Source of the DNA: Streptomyces sp. NBC_00490
GTDB taxonomy: Bacteria; Actinomycetota; Actinomycetes; Streptomycetales; Streptomycetaceae
DNA: 64,000 nucleotides
Assembly: GCF_036013645.1 (NCBI RefSeq)
Contig: NZ_CP107869.1
Location: forward strand, 8,370,001-8,434,000
Reading direction: 5' to 3'
Shown here: positions 16,993 to 26,250 of the stretch, one piece after another
How the letters are laid out: each line of letters starts with the position of its first letter
Numbering within the stretch: position 1 is the stretch's first letter
The notes under the pieces: generated by a model
What the model was told of the DNA's origin: nothing
The model's input: only the letters and a program-made list of their open reading frames with translations
Databases searched by the model: none
Program-made: the position numbers and the translations under genes

Positions 16993-17197
16993 GCCCGGCC
17001 GTCCCCTTGAGCCGACGCTTCCGACCCCGCTGAGCTGACGCGTTCGGCGATCCCTGGTGCTCGACTCTCCCCTTTGTCCTGCGAGTGGAGAAAGTCGGCA
17101 CCAATTCCTGCACAGCTTCTTCCCAGGTCGGGCAGCCGCTGCTACGTTCCCCTCGAAAGCACGACGGCAGGCGGCCGAGTGAGGCGGGGAGGGGCTC

Positions 17198-18388
17198 GTG
17201 AGACGGATGACGGCGCGACCCGCGAATTCTCATCAGGCCCGGCTGCTCAAGCTGTTGCGTGACGGGGGTCCCAACTCCCGTGCGCAGCTCGGCGATCAGG
17301 TCGACCTGTCGCGGTCCAAACTGGCCGTGGAGGTGGACCGGCTGCTGGAGACGGGCCTGGTCGTGGCCGACGGACTCGCCGCCTCGCGCGGCGGCCGCCG
17401 CTCCCACAACATCCGGCTCGCCCCCAATCTGCGCTTCCTCGGCGTGGACATCGGCGCGACCTCGGTCGACGTCGCCGTCACCAACGCCGAGCTGGAGATC
17501 CTGGGACACCTCAACCAGCCCATGGACGTCCGCGAGGGCCCGGTCGCGGTCTTCGAGCAAGTCCTGTCCATGGCCGCGAAGTTGAGGGCGACGGGGCTCG
17601 CGGAGGGGTTCGACGGTGCCGGCATCGGTGTGCCGGGACCGGTCCGGTTCCCCGAAGGTGTTCCGGTGGCTCCGCCGATCATGCCGGGCTGGGACGGGTT
17701 CCCGGTCCGGGAGGCGCTGAGCCAGGACCTGGGCTGCCCGGTCATGGTCGACAACGACGTGAACCTGATGGCGATGGGGGAGCAGCACGCGGGCGTCGCG
17801 CGTTCCGTGGGCGACTTCCTCTGCGTCAAGATCGGCACCGGTATCGGCTGCGGCATCGTCGTCGGCGGTGAGGTCCACCGCGGGGCGACGGGCAGCGCGG
17901 GCGACATCGGACACATCCAGGCCGTGCCCGGCGGCCGCCCCTGCGCCTGCGGCAACCAGGGCTGCCTGGAAGCCCACTTCAGCGGCGCGGCCCTCGCCCG
18001 GGACGCCATCGAGGCGGCCCAGCAGGGACGCTCCGCCGAACTCGCCGCCCGGCTGGAGACCAACGGCACCCTGACCGCCGTCGACGTCGCGGCCGCGGCC
18101 GCCGCCGGCGACGCCACCGCCCTCGACCTCATCCGTGAGGGCGGCAACCGCACCGGCCAGGTCATCGCCGGCCTGGTCAGCTTCTTCAACCCCGGCCTGG
18201 TGGTGATCGGCGGCGGGGTGACCGGCCTCGGCCACACCCTGCTCGCCGCGATCCGCACCCAGGTCTACCGCCAGTCGTTGCCCCTCGCGACCGGCAACCT
18301 GCCCATCGTTCTGGGGGAGTTGGGCCCCACCGCCGGAGTCATCGGCGCGGCCCGGCTGATCAGCGACCACCTGTTCTCACCCGCGTAG
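17198..18388 (+). CDS. ROK-family transcriptional regulator
   Basis: Protein of 396 residues. Residues 10-75 are a MarR-like winged HTH (HQARLLKLLRDGGPNSRAQL, DLSRSKLAVEVDRLL). The remainder is a ROK sugar-kinase-like domain: FLGVDIGATSVDVAVTNAEL, GIGVPGPVRFPEG, MVDNDVNLMAMGE and the zinc-binding HIQAVPGGRPCACGNQGCLE (CxCGxxGCLE). ROK repressors bind a sugar and release DNA. It lies just before, and in line with, the sugar ABC operon at 18526 and almost certainly controls it. Start GTG 17198 behind GGGGAGGGG. Confidence 0.9.
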   Translation: MRRMTARPANSHQARLLKLLRDGGPNSRAQLGDQVDLSRSKLAVEVDRLLETGLVVADGLAASRGGRRSHNIRLAPNLRFLGVDIGATSVDVAVTNAELEILGHLNQPMDVREGPVAVFEQVLSMAAKLRATGLAEGFDGAGIGVPGPVRFPEGVPVAPPIMPGWDGFPVREALSQDLGCPVMVDNDVNLMAMGEQHAGVARSVGDFLCVKIGTGIGCGIVVGGEVHRGATGSAGDIGHIQAVPGGRPCACGNQGCLEAHFSGAALARDAIEAAQQGRSAELAARLETNGTLTAVDVAAAAAAGDATALDLIREGGNRTGQVIAGLVSFFNPGLVVIGGGVTGLGHTLLAAIRTQVYRQSLPLATGNLPIVLGELGPTAGVIGAARLISDHLFSPA

Positions 18389-18525
18389 ACCCCAACAGGC
18401 CTGCGTGAGCCGGAAAAGGCCCACGCAAGTCCCCGCAAGCCACTGGTCCGGCACAGCCCACCGGCACGACCCGTTGCCTCGCCCTGCCCTGAAACGGCCC
18501 GCACGCCAGCCGAGGGGAACCACAC

Positions 18526-20043
18526 ATGGCACCAGAACCACCGCTCCTCAGCATGTCCGGCATCACCAAGTCGTTCCCCGGAGTCCGGGCCCTCGACGGC
18601 GTCGACCTCGACGTCCAGGCCGGTGAAGTGCACTGTCTGCTCGGCCAGAACGGGGCCGGCAAGTCCACCCTCATCAAGGTCCTGGCCGGCGCCCACCAGC
18701 CCGACGACGGCACCATCACCTGGCGCGGCGAGCCGGTCACCCTGCGCTCGCCGATCGCCGCCATGCGCCTCGGCATCGCCACCATCTACCAGGAACTCGA
18801 CCTGGTGGAGCACCTGTCGGTCGCCGAGAACGTGCACCTCGGCCACGAACCGACGACGGCCGGATTCGTCGTACGGGGCAAGGCGGCCCGTGCGTCGACG
18901 GGCCTGCTGCTCAAGCGGCTCGGGCACCCCGAGATCGACCCGGCCCGCCTGGTCGGCGAGTTGTCCGCGGCCCAGCAGCAGATCGTCTCCATGGCGCGGG
19001 CCCTCTCCCACGACGTACGGCTCATCGTGATGGACGAACCGTCCGCCGCCCTCGACCCGGACGAGGTCGACAACCTCTTCCGGATCGTCGGCGACCTCAC
19101 CGCGGACGGCGTCGCCGTCGTCTACATCTCCCACCGGCTGGAGGAGATCCGGCGGATCGGCGACCGGGTCACCGTGCTGAAGGACGGGCGGGCCGTCGCG
19201 GGCGGGCTGCCCGCCAAGGCGACCCCGACCCGTGAGGTCGTGGCGCTGATGACGGGACGGAACGTGGAGTACGTCTTCCCCGACCGTCCCGTGTCGCCTC
19301 CCACCGGCACCCCGGTCCTGGAGGTCCGGGGCCTAGGCAGGGAGGGCGAGTTCGAGCCCTTCGACCTCACCCTGCACCCCGGCGAGATCGTCGGACTGGC
19401 CGGCCTCGTCGGATCCGGCCGATCCGAGATCCTGGAGACTGTATACGGTGCACGGAAGCCGACCTCCGGGCAGGTCCTGGTCGATGGCCGACCGCTCAAA
19501 CCCGGCAGCGTCCGCGCCGCCGTCCGCGCCGGACTCGGCCTCGCCCCCGAGGAGCGCAAGGCGCAGGCCCTGCTGATGCTGGAGTCCGTCACCCGCAACG
19601 TCTCGGTCTCCACCATGTCCCGCTTCTCGCGCGGCGGCTGGATCGACCGCGGCGCCGAACTCGGCGCGGCGCGGGCCGCCACCCGCGAGCTGTCCCTGCG
19701 GCCCGACAACCCGTCCGTCCCGGTCCGCACCCTGTCCGGCGGCAACCAGCAGAAGGCCGTCCTCGCCCGCTGGCTCCTGCGCGGCTGCCGGGTGCTGCTC
19801 CTCGACGAGCCGACCCGCGGCGTCGATGTCGGTGCCCGCAGTGAACTGTATGCAGTCGTCCGTCGACTGGCCGACGAAGGCCTCGCCGTTCTGCTCGTCT
19901 CCAGCGAGGTGCCCGAAGTGCTCGGCCTCGCCGACCGCGTCCTCGTCCTGCGCGAGGGCCGTGTCGTGCACACGGCCCCCGCCCGCGAGCTCGACGAATC
20001 CCGCGTACTGGACCTCGTCATGGAAGGAAGCCCGGCGTCATGA
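18526..20043 (+). CDS. Sugar ABC transporter, duplicated ATP-binding subunit
   Basis: Protein of 505 residues with two ABC cassettes, as in RbsA/MglA. Cassette 1 has Walker A GQNGAGKST, a signature segment around LSAAQQQIVSMARAL and Walker B LIVMDEPSAAL. Cassette 2 has the degenerate Walker A GLVGSGRSE, signature LSGGNQQKAVLARWL and Walker B VLLLDEPTRGVDVG. The CUT2 family imports monosaccharides or polyols. It overlaps the permease start (ATGA). ATG 18526 has GAGGGGA upstream. Confidence 0.92.
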   Translation: MAPEPPLLSMSGITKSFPGVRALDGVDLDVQAGEVHCLLGQNGAGKSTLIKVLAGAHQPDDGTITWRGEPVTLRSPIAAMRLGIATIYQELDLVEHLSVAENVHLGHEPTTAGFVVRGKAARASTGLLLKRLGHPEIDPARLVGELSAAQQQIVSMARALSHDVRLIVMDEPSAALDPDEVDNLFRIVGDLTADGVAVVYISHRLEEIRRIGDRVTVLKDGRAVAGGLPAKATPTREVVALMTGRNVEYVFPDRPVSPPTGTPVLEVRGLGREGEFEPFDLTLHPGEIVGLAGLVGSGRSEILETVYGARKPTSGQVLVDGRPLKPGSVRAAVRAGLGLAPEERKAQALLMLESVTRNVSVSTMSRFSRGGWIDRGAELGAARAATRELSLRPDNPSVPVRTLSGGNQQKAVLARWLLRGCRVLLLDEPTRGVDVGARSELYAVVRRLADEGLAVLLVSSEVPEVLGLADRVLVLREGRVVHTAPARELDESRVLDLVMEGSPAS

Positions 20044-21059
20044 CGCAGCACGTCTCCCCGCCCCGGGACGGCACCGGAAAGACCGCCCCCGTGGACCGGC
20101 CACCCGTCTGGCGAGGGCTGCTGGCCCGAGTCGACCTCCGCACCCTCTCCCTCCTCGGAGTCCTCGCCGCACTGATCGTGGTCGGCGGGATCACCAAGCC
20201 GGACGAGTTCCTCGACACTCGCAACCTCCAACTCGTCCTCACCCAGGGCTCGGTGATCGGCGTCGTCACGGTCGGCATGACCTTCGTGATCATGTCGGGC
20301 GGCATCGACCTGTCCGTCGGCGCGATCGTCGCCCTGGCCTCCGTGTGGGCGACCACGGTCGCCACCCAGGAGTACGGCTTCGGCGGCATCCTCCTCACCG
20401 CGGTCCTGGTGGGCCTCGGCTGCGGCCTGGTCAACGGACTGCTCATCGCGTACGGCGGGATGGTCCCCTTCATCGCGACGCTCGCCATGCTCGCCTCGGC
20501 GCGCGGCCTCGCCCTGCAGATCACCGACGGCAAGACGCAGATCGTCACCGTGGACAGCGTCCTGGACCTCGGGCTGCGCGACGCGTACGTCCTCGGGATC
20601 CCGCCGCTCGTCATGGTCTTCGCCGTCGTCACGATCATCGGCTGGCTGGTCCTCAACCGCACCACCTTCGGCCGCCGCACCGTCGCGGTCGGCGGCAACG
20701 CGGAGGCCGCCCGCCTCGCCGGTATCGACGTCCGCCGCCAACGCCTCTACCTCTACCTGCTGTCCGGGCTGTGCTGCGGCATCGCCGCCTTCCTCCTGAT
20801 CATCCTCTCGGGCTCGGGCCAGAACACCAACGGCAACCTCTACGAGCTCGACGCGATCGCCGCCGCGATCATCGGCGGCACGCTGCTCAGCGGCGGCCGC
20901 GGCACCATCACCGGCTCCGTGCTCGGGGTCCTGATCTTCACCACGATCACCAACATCTTCGCCCTGAACAACCTGCAGAGCGACGTCCAGCAGATCGCCA
21001 AGGGAGCGATCATCGTCGCCGCCGTGCTGGTCCAGCGCCGTACCGCAAGCACGACCTGA
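20040..21059 (+). CDS. Sugar ABC transporter permease (RbsC-like)
   Basis: Integral membrane protein of 339 residues in the BPD_transp_2 family. The cytoplasmic loop GRRTVAVGGNAEAARLAGID and the region FVIMSGGIDLSVGAIVALAS are hallmarks of RbsC/AraH-type permeases. It pairs with the double ATPase upstream (4-base overlap) and the lipoprotein downstream to form a complete CUT2 importer. Confidence 0.92.
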   Translation: MTQHVSPPRDGTGKTAPVDRPPVWRGLLARVDLRTLSLLGVLAALIVVGGITKPDEFLDTRNLQLVLTQGSVIGVVTVGMTFVIMSGGIDLSVGAIVALASVWATTVATQEYGFGGILLTAVLVGLGCGLVNGLLIAYGGMVPFIATLAMLASARGLALQITDGKTQIVTVDSVLDLGLRDAYVLGIPPLVMVFAVVTIIGWLVLNRTTFGRRTVAVGGNAEAARLAGIDVRRQRLYLYLLSGLCCGIAAFLLIILSGSGQNTNGNLYELDAIAAAIIGGTLLSGGRGTITGSVLGVLIFTTITNIFALNNLQSDVQQIAKGAIIVAAVLVQRRTASTT

Positions 21060-21076
21060 GGAAAGGGTTCACCGCC

Positions 21077-22114
21077 ATGCCAGAGCTCACCAGCCGCAGA
21101 GGGCTGCTCTTCGGGACCGCCGCCATAGGAGCCGGTGCCCTCCTCGTGGGGTGCACGAGTAACGACTCGGACGACGAACCGGCCGCGAACGACCAGCCGG
21201 CCGCCGACGACAAGCCCGGCAAGCAGGTCACCATCGGCTTCGCCGGACCGCAGGCCGACCACGGCTGGCTCAACGCCATCAACGACAACGCCAAGAGCCG
21301 CGCCAAGAAGTACTCGGACGTCACCCTGGAGATCACCGAGGGCTCCAACGACACGGCCGCGCAGATCGGCCAGATCGAGACACTGATCAACAAGAAGGTC
21401 GACGTGCTGGTGGTGCTGCCCGCCGACGGCAAGGCGCTCACCCAGGTCGGATTGAAGGCGATGCGCGCGGGCATCCCGGTCGTCAACCTCGACCGGATCT
21501 TCAACACCCCGCAGGCGTACCGCTGCTGGATCGGCGGCGACAACTACGGCATGGGCCTGAACGCCGGTCACTACATCGGCGAGAAGCTCAAGGGGAAGTC
21601 GGACGCCCGCGTCATCGAACTGGCCGGCCTGGACAACCTGGAGCTGACCCAGCAGCGCACCAAGGGCTTCGACGACGCCCTGAAGAACTACCCCAACGTC
21701 AAGAAGGTGGCCCGTCAGGCCGCCGAGTTCACCGTGGAGTCCGGGCAGGCCAAGATGGCCCAACTCCTGCAGGCACAGTCGAAGTTCGACGCGCTGTGGA
21801 ACCACGACGACGACCAGGGGGTCGGCGCGCTGCGCGCCATCGAGCAGGCCGGGCGGGACGACTTCCTGATGGTCGGCGGCGCGGGCGCGCTCTCCGCGTT
21901 CCAGGCCATCAAGAAGGACGACGGCGTCCTCAAGGCGACCGTCCTCTACCCGCCGACCATGGCCGCCTCCGCGATCGACCTCGCCCGCGCCCTCGGCCAG
22001 AGCAAGGGCATCGGCGGCCTCGCCGAGTTCGAGATCCCGGCCTCGCTCACGCTCTACTCGGCCGTCGTCGACAAGACCAACATCGACCAGTACATGTCCA
22101 CCGGCTTCAAGTGA
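21077..22114 (+). CDS. Sugar ABC transporter substrate-binding lipoprotein
   Basis: Protein of 345 residues. The twin-arginine lipoprotein signal SRRGLLFGTAAIGAGALLVG ends at the lipobox Cys (LLVGC), so it is exported folded and anchored. The mature part is a periplasmic-binding-type 1 fold: VTIGFAGPQADHGWLNAIND, VDVLVVLPADGKALTQVGLK, VVNLDRIF and WNHDDDQGVGALRAIEQAG, as in ribose or inositol binders. With the Gfo/Idh/MocA gene downstream, an inositol-like or keto-sugar ligand is plausible, but unproven. Confidence 0.9.
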   Translation: MPELTSRRGLLFGTAAIGAGALLVGCTSNDSDDEPAANDQPAADDKPGKQVTIGFAGPQADHGWLNAINDNAKSRAKKYSDVTLEITEGSNDTAAQIGQIETLINKKVDVLVVLPADGKALTQVGLKAMRAGIPVVNLDRIFNTPQAYRCWIGGDNYGMGLNAGHYIGEKLKGKSDARVIELAGLDNLELTQQRTKGFDDALKNYPNVKKVARQAAEFTVESGQAKMAQLLQAQSKFDALWNHDDDQGVGALRAIEQAGRDDFLMVGGAGALSAFQAIKKDDGVLKATVLYPPTMAASAIDLARALGQSKGIGGLAEFEIPASLTLYSAVVDKTNIDQYMSTGFK

Positions 22115-22197
22115 GGCGTTCCGCCCGGCAGGCCGCAGCGGCCCGTCGGGCGGGAGGCACCCCCCACCGCGCCACGACGACGAGGAGGACATTGCGC

Positions 22198-23400
22198 ATG
22201 GCACAGCCGCAGCAGTCAGAAGGGGCCGAGAAACCGCCCCTGAGGGTGGGCATGGTCGGCTACGCCTTCATGGGCGCCGCCCACTCCCAGGGCTGGCGCA
22301 CCGTGGGCCGGGTCTTCGACCTGCCCAGGCAGCCGGTCCTGTCCGCGATCTGCGGCCGCGACCCGGCAGCCGTGCGGGCCGCCGCCGACCGGCACGGCTG
22401 GGCGGCGGCCGAGACCGACTGGCGTGCGCTGATCGCCCGGGACGACGTGGACCTCGTCGACATCTGCACCCCCGGCGACAGCCACGCCGAGATCGCCGTC
22501 GCCGCCCTCGCCGCGGGCAAGCACGTGCTGTGCGAGAAGCCGCTCGCCAACACGGTCGAGGAAGCCGCGATGATGGCGGAGGCGGCCGAAGAGGCCTACG
22601 GGCGCGGACAGTTGGCGATGGTCGGCTTCAACTACCGCCGGGTGCCCGCCACCGCGCTCGCCCGGAACATGGTCGCCGAGGGCCGCCTCGGGAAGCTGCG
22701 GCATGTGCGGGTGACGTACCTTCAGGACTGGCTGGTCGACCCGGAGTTCCCCCTCACCTGGCGGCTGCGCAAGGAACACGCCGGCTCGGGCTCGCTCGGC
22801 GATCTCGGCTCGCACATCATCGACCTCGCCCAGCACCTGGCGGGGGAGCGGCTCGCGGGGGTCTGCGCCCTCACCGAGACCTTCGTCCGGGAACGGCCCC
22901 TGCCCGTCGGCGCCACCAGCGGACTGTCCGCGGTGACGTCCGCCGGCACCGGCCAGGTCACCGTGGACGACGCCGCCCTGTTCACCGGCCGCTTCACCTC
23001 CGGCGCCCTCGCCTCCTTCGAGGCGACCCGGTACGCCACCGGCCGCAAGAACGCCCTGCGCATCGAACTCAACGGCGAGCGCGGCTCGTTGGCCTTCGAC
23101 CTGGAGCGCCTCAACGAACTCTCGTACCACGACGGCACCGAGCCCGCCGCGCACGCCGGCTTCCGCCGCATCCTCGTCACCGAACCCGACCACCCCTACC
23201 TGGACGCCTGGTGGCCGCCGGGCCACGGCCTCGGCTACGAGCACAGCTTCGTCCACCAGGCCCGCGACCTCGTCCACGCCGTCGCCGAGGGCCGCCGCCC
23301 CGAACCCTCCTTCACCGACGGACTCCAGATCCAGCGCGTTCTCGCGGCGGTCGAGGAGAGCGCCGAGAAGAACTCCGTCTACACACCCATAGCCGTCTGA
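22198..23400 (+). CDS. Gfo/Idh/MocA-family oxidoreductase
   Basis: NAD(P)-dependent sugar or polyol dehydrogenase of 400 residues. The N-terminal Rossmann fold is visible as LRVGMVGYAFMGAAHSQGWR, the EKP motif as HVLCEKPLANTVEEAAMMAE, and the C-terminal domain begins near GSLGDLGSHIIDLAQHLAGE with the conserved GG/D-xGxHxxD. It likely oxidises the imported sugar or polyol. ATG 22198 follows GAGGAGGA. Next in the operon is a sugar isomerase 15 bases on. Confidence 0.9.
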   Translation: MAQPQQSEGAEKPPLRVGMVGYAFMGAAHSQGWRTVGRVFDLPRQPVLSAICGRDPAAVRAAADRHGWAAAETDWRALIARDDVDLVDICTPGDSHAEIAVAALAAGKHVLCEKPLANTVEEAAMMAEAAEEAYGRGQLAMVGFNYRRVPATALARNMVAEGRLGKLRHVRVTYLQDWLVDPEFPLTWRLRKEHAGSGSLGDLGSHIIDLAQHLAGERLAGVCALTETFVRERPLPVGATSGLSAVTSAGTGQVTVDDAALFTGRFTSGALASFEATRYATGRKNALRIELNGERGSLAFDLERLNELSYHDGTEPAAHAGFRRILVTEPDHPYLDAWWPPGHGLGYEHSFVHQARDLVHAVAEGRRPEPSFTDGLQIQRVLAAVEESAEKNSVYTPIAV

Positions 23401-23415
23401 GGAGGCGCAAGCGAC

Positions 23416-24414
23416 ATGCCGCGCACATTCACGCTCTTCACCGGCCAGTGGGCCGACCTTCCCCTCGAAGAGGTCTGCCGCCTGGCCCGCGACTTCGGCT
23501 ACGACGGACTGGAACTCGCCTGCTGGGGCGACCACTTCGAGGTCGACAAGGCCCTCTCCGACCCGTCGTACCTCCCCTCGCGCCACCAACTCCTGGAGAA
23601 GTACGGCCTGAAGTGCTGGGCCGTCTCCAACCACCTGGTCGGCCAGGCCGTCTGCGACGCCATCATCGACGAACGCCACCAGGCCATCCTGCCGGGCGAG
23701 GTGTGGGGCGACGGCGACCCGGAAGGGGTCCGGCGGCGCGCGGCGGACCGCATGAAGGACACCGCGCGGGCCGCGGCCGCCTTCGGCGTCGACACCGTCA
23801 TCGGCTTCACCGGCTCCGCCATCTGGCACCTGGTCGCCATGTTCCCGCCCGCCCCCGAGTCGATGATCGAGCGCGGCTACGAGGACTTCGCGACCCGCTG
23901 GAACCCCATCCTCGACGTCTTCGACGAGCAGGGCGTGCGGTTCGCGCACGAGGTCCACCCCAGCGAGATCGCCTACGACTACTGGACGACCGTCCGCACA
24001 CTGGATGCGATCGACCGTCGACCGGCGTTCGGCCTCAACTTCGACCCCAGCCACTTCGTCTGGCAGGACCTCGACCCCGTCGGCTTCCTCTGGGACTTCC
24101 GCGACCGCATCTACCACGTGGACTGCAAGGAGGCCCGCAAGCGCCTCGACGGACGCAACGGCCGCCTCGGCTCCCACCTGCCCTGGGGCGACCCGCGCCG
24201 CGGCTGGGACTTCGTGTCCGCCGGCCATGGCGACGTCCCCTGGGAGGACGTGTTCCGGATGCTGCGCTCCATCGACTACCAGGGTCCCGTCTCGGTCGAG
24301 TGGGAGGACGCCGGCATGGACCGGCTCCAGGGCGCCCCCGAGGCACTGAAGAGCCTCAAGGCATACGACTTCGAGCCGCCGTCGGCCTCCTTCGACGCGG
24401 CGTTCGGCAACTGA
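23416..24414 (+). CDS. Sugar phosphate isomerase/epimerase (AP endonuclease 2 TIM barrel)
   Basis: Protein of 332 residues, xylose-isomerase-like TIM barrel. The metal-site regions are visible as [60 protein letters not shown] and [16 protein letters not shown]. The arrangement matches proteins linked to Gfo/Idh/MocA dehydrogenases in inositol or keto-sugar breakdown. It follows the dehydrogenase by 15 bases with GGAGG upstream of the ATG at 23416. Confidence 0.88.
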   Translation: MPRTFTLFTGQWADLPLEEVCRLARDFGYDGLELACWGDHFEVDKALSDPSYLPSRHQLLEKYGLKCWAVSNHLVGQAVCDAIIDERHQAILPGEVWGDGDPEGVRRRAADRMKDTARAAAAFGVDTVIGFTGSAIWHLVAMFPPAPESMIERGYEDFATRWNPILDVFDEQGVRFAHEVHPSEIAYDYWTTVRTLDAIDRRPAFGLNFDPSHFVWQDLDPVGFLWDFRDRIYHVDCKEARKRLDGRNGRLGSHLPWGDPRRGWDFVSAGHGDVPWEDVFRMLRSIDYQGPVSVEWEDAGMDRLQGAPEALKSLKAYDFEPPSASFDAAFGN

Positions 24415-24601
24415 CCGCCCGTCGGTACGCCGGGGCGACGCGAACCCCGGCGTACGCACCCGCCCGTACGCCCGGACCCCGTCCCGCGCACCGAGAGGCA
24501 CCACCACGCCCTGCCCGGTCGTCAACGGGAGCACCGGGTCCGGGGCCCTGCTCGACGTGGCCGACCTCACCTGCACGACCGGCTGACAGGAGGAATCTGC
24601 G
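24415..24601. other. Intergenic stretch with a possible gene remnant
   Basis: Between the isomerase and the ThuA-domain gene one frame reads TTPCPVVNGSTGSGALLDVA then DLTCTTG and a stop at about 24585, with no start codon or ribosome site. It has a coding-like composition and two Cys, so it may be the tail of a lost secreted protein. I do not recognise the family. Confidence 0.25.
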
Positions 24602-25939
24602 ATGCGCTCAACGAGCCGACTGACCACGGCAGTTGTCGGAGCCGCCGTGCTTCTGGGCTGCGTCTCCGGCCCCGCCGCCTCACAGGGCGGGCAGGACAAG
24701 GAACGCGTCCTGGTCTTCTCCAAGACGGCCGGTTTCCGGCACGACTCCATCCCCGAGGGCGTCACCGCCCTGAAGGAGCTCGGCGGGGCGAGCGGCTTCA
24801 CGGTCGACGCCACGGAGGACGCCGGCGCCTTCACCTCCCGCAACCTCCGGCGCTACGACGCGGTCGTCTTCCTGTCGACGACCGGCGACGTCCTGGACGC
24901 CGCCCAGCAGAAGGCCTTCGAGGGCTACATCCGCAAGGGCGGCGGCTACGTCGGCATCCACGCCGCCGCCGACACCGAGTACGACTGGGCGTTCTACGGC
25001 GGCCTCGCAGGCGCCTACTTCCAGTCGCACCCGGCGATCCAGCCCGCCACGGTCGTCGTCGAGGACCGCGCCCACCCGGCCACCTCGGCACTGGGGCCGA
25101 CCTGGAACCGGTCCGACGAGTGGTACAACTACCGCTCCAACCCCCGGGAACGGGCCCATGTCCTCGCCTCGCTCGACGAGTCGTCGTACACCGGCGGCAC
25201 GATGAACGGGGACCATCCGATCGCCTGGTGCCAGAACTACCAGGGCGGCAGGGCCTTCTACACGGGCGGCGGCCACACGAAGGAGTCGTACGCGGACCCC
25301 GCCTTCCGCCGGCACCTGGTCGGCGGCATCCTGTATGCGATCGGCGAGGCACAGGCCGACTGCCGACCGGAGAACGGATACCGTCCGCTGTTCGACGGCA
25401 CCGCGCAGTCGCTGGGCGGCTGGCGGCAGGCCGGCCCGGGCTCCTTCACCCTGGACGACGACGGCACCATCACCTCGGCCGGCGGCATGGGGATGCTCTG
25501 GTACGCCGCGTCGGACTTCCGCGCGTACTCGCTGAAGCTCGACTGGAAGACGGCCGGCGACGACAACTCCGGTGTGTTCGTGGGATTCCCGCCCTCGGAC
25601 GACCCGTGGTCGGCCGTGAACAACGGCTACGAGATCCAGATCGACGCCACGGACGTGCCCGAGAAGACGACCGGGTCCGTCTACGGCTTCCGCTCCGCCG
25701 ACCTGAAGAAGCGCGACCGCGCGCTGAACCCGCCGGGGGAGTGGAACACGTACGAGATCCGCGTGGAGGGCGAACGACTCCGCGTCTGGCTCAACGGCGT
25801 GAAGATCAACGATTTCACCAACACCGACCCGGCCCGGAGCCTCACCGACGGTCACTTCGGCATCCAGAACCACGGAGCCGACGACCAGGTGTCCTTCCGG
25901 AACATCCGCGTCAAGGAACTGCCCGTCAAGGGCGGCTGA
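24602..25939 (+). CDS. Secreted ThuA-domain / DUF1080 (3-keto-disaccharide hydrolase) protein
   Basis: Protein of 445 residues. A signal peptide (LTTAVVGAAVLLGCVSGPAA, with a lipobox-like LLGC) is followed by a ThuA-like class I amidotransferase fold (RVLVFSKTAGFRHDSIPEGV, GGGYVGIHAAADTEYDWAFY, TGGGHTKESYADPAFRRHLV) at residues 35-250. Residues 265-440 form a DUF1080 concanavalin-like lectin/hydrolase domain (LFDGTAQSLGGWRQAGPGSF, DNSGVFVGFP, GYEIQIDATDVPEKTTGSVY, ending FGIQNHGADDQVSFRNIRVK). ThuA and DUF1080 proteins act on 3-keto-sugars, which suits the sugar operon upstream. It probably works outside the membrane. Confidence 0.88.
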   Translation: MRSTSRLTTAVVGAAVLLGCVSGPAASQGGQDKERVLVFSKTAGFRHDSIPEGVTALKELGGASGFTVDATEDAGAFTSRNLRRYDAVVFLSTTGDVLDAAQQKAFEGYIRKGGGYVGIHAAADTEYDWAFYGGLAGAYFQSHPAIQPATVVVEDRAHPATSALGPTWNRSDEWYNYRSNPRERAHVLASLDESSYTGGTMNGDHPIAWCQNYQGGRAFYTGGGHTKESYADPAFRRHLVGGILYAIGEAQADCRPENGYRPLFDGTAQSLGGWRQAGPGSFTLDDDGTITSAGGMGMLWYAASDFRAYSLKLDWKTAGDDNSGVFVGFPPSDDPWSAVNNGYEIQIDATDVPEKTTGSVYGFRSADLKKRDRALNPPGEWNTYEIRVEGERLRVWLNGVKINDFTNTDPARSLTDGHFGIQNHGADDQVSFRNIRVKELPVKGG

Positions 25940-26049
25940 GCGGCGGCGGGCGGGGGACGCCGGACCACCGCCCGCCGTCTCTTCCCCTGCCTCGACAGGG
26001 GCTCCCCGCCAGGGGTTCACCCACGACGCGTTCGACAAGGAGGCTGCCC

Positions 26050-26250
26050 ATGCCCGCGTCCGTTTCCTCGCCACGCGTCGGTGTCCGGCTGATCGGGTCG
26101 CGCGGCTCCGTCGCCACGACCGTCGTCACCGGCCACGACACGGATGACTGCCCGCTGACCAAACGCGCGGGTGGGCTGACCGTGGCGAGACCCGGCGACG
26201 GGCCGGAAGAGGGCGCCGTCCACACAGAGCGTCTCGGGGAGGAGCGGTGA
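26050..26250 (+). pseudogene. Inositol-3-phosphate synthase remnant (N-terminus only)
   Basis: A 66-codon frame starts MPASVSSPRVGVRLIGSRGS then VATTVVTGHDT. 'GVwLiGarGSVATT' is the NAD-binding start of the inositol-3-phosphate synthase-like protein found in actinobacterial ebo clusters. After about 25 matching residues the sequence becomes unrelated and stops, although a full enzyme needs about 360-400 residues. A good ribosome site (AAGGAGG) precedes the ATG. The stop overlaps the GTG of the next gene (GTGA), so translation of this leader may still couple to the isomerase. Confidence 0.6.

Noticed and set aside
22216..24843. 875-codon minus-strand frame across the dehydrogenase and isomerase genes
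   Set aside because: The plus strand encodes two well-defined enzymes with ribosome sites; this frame has no domain or ribosome site.
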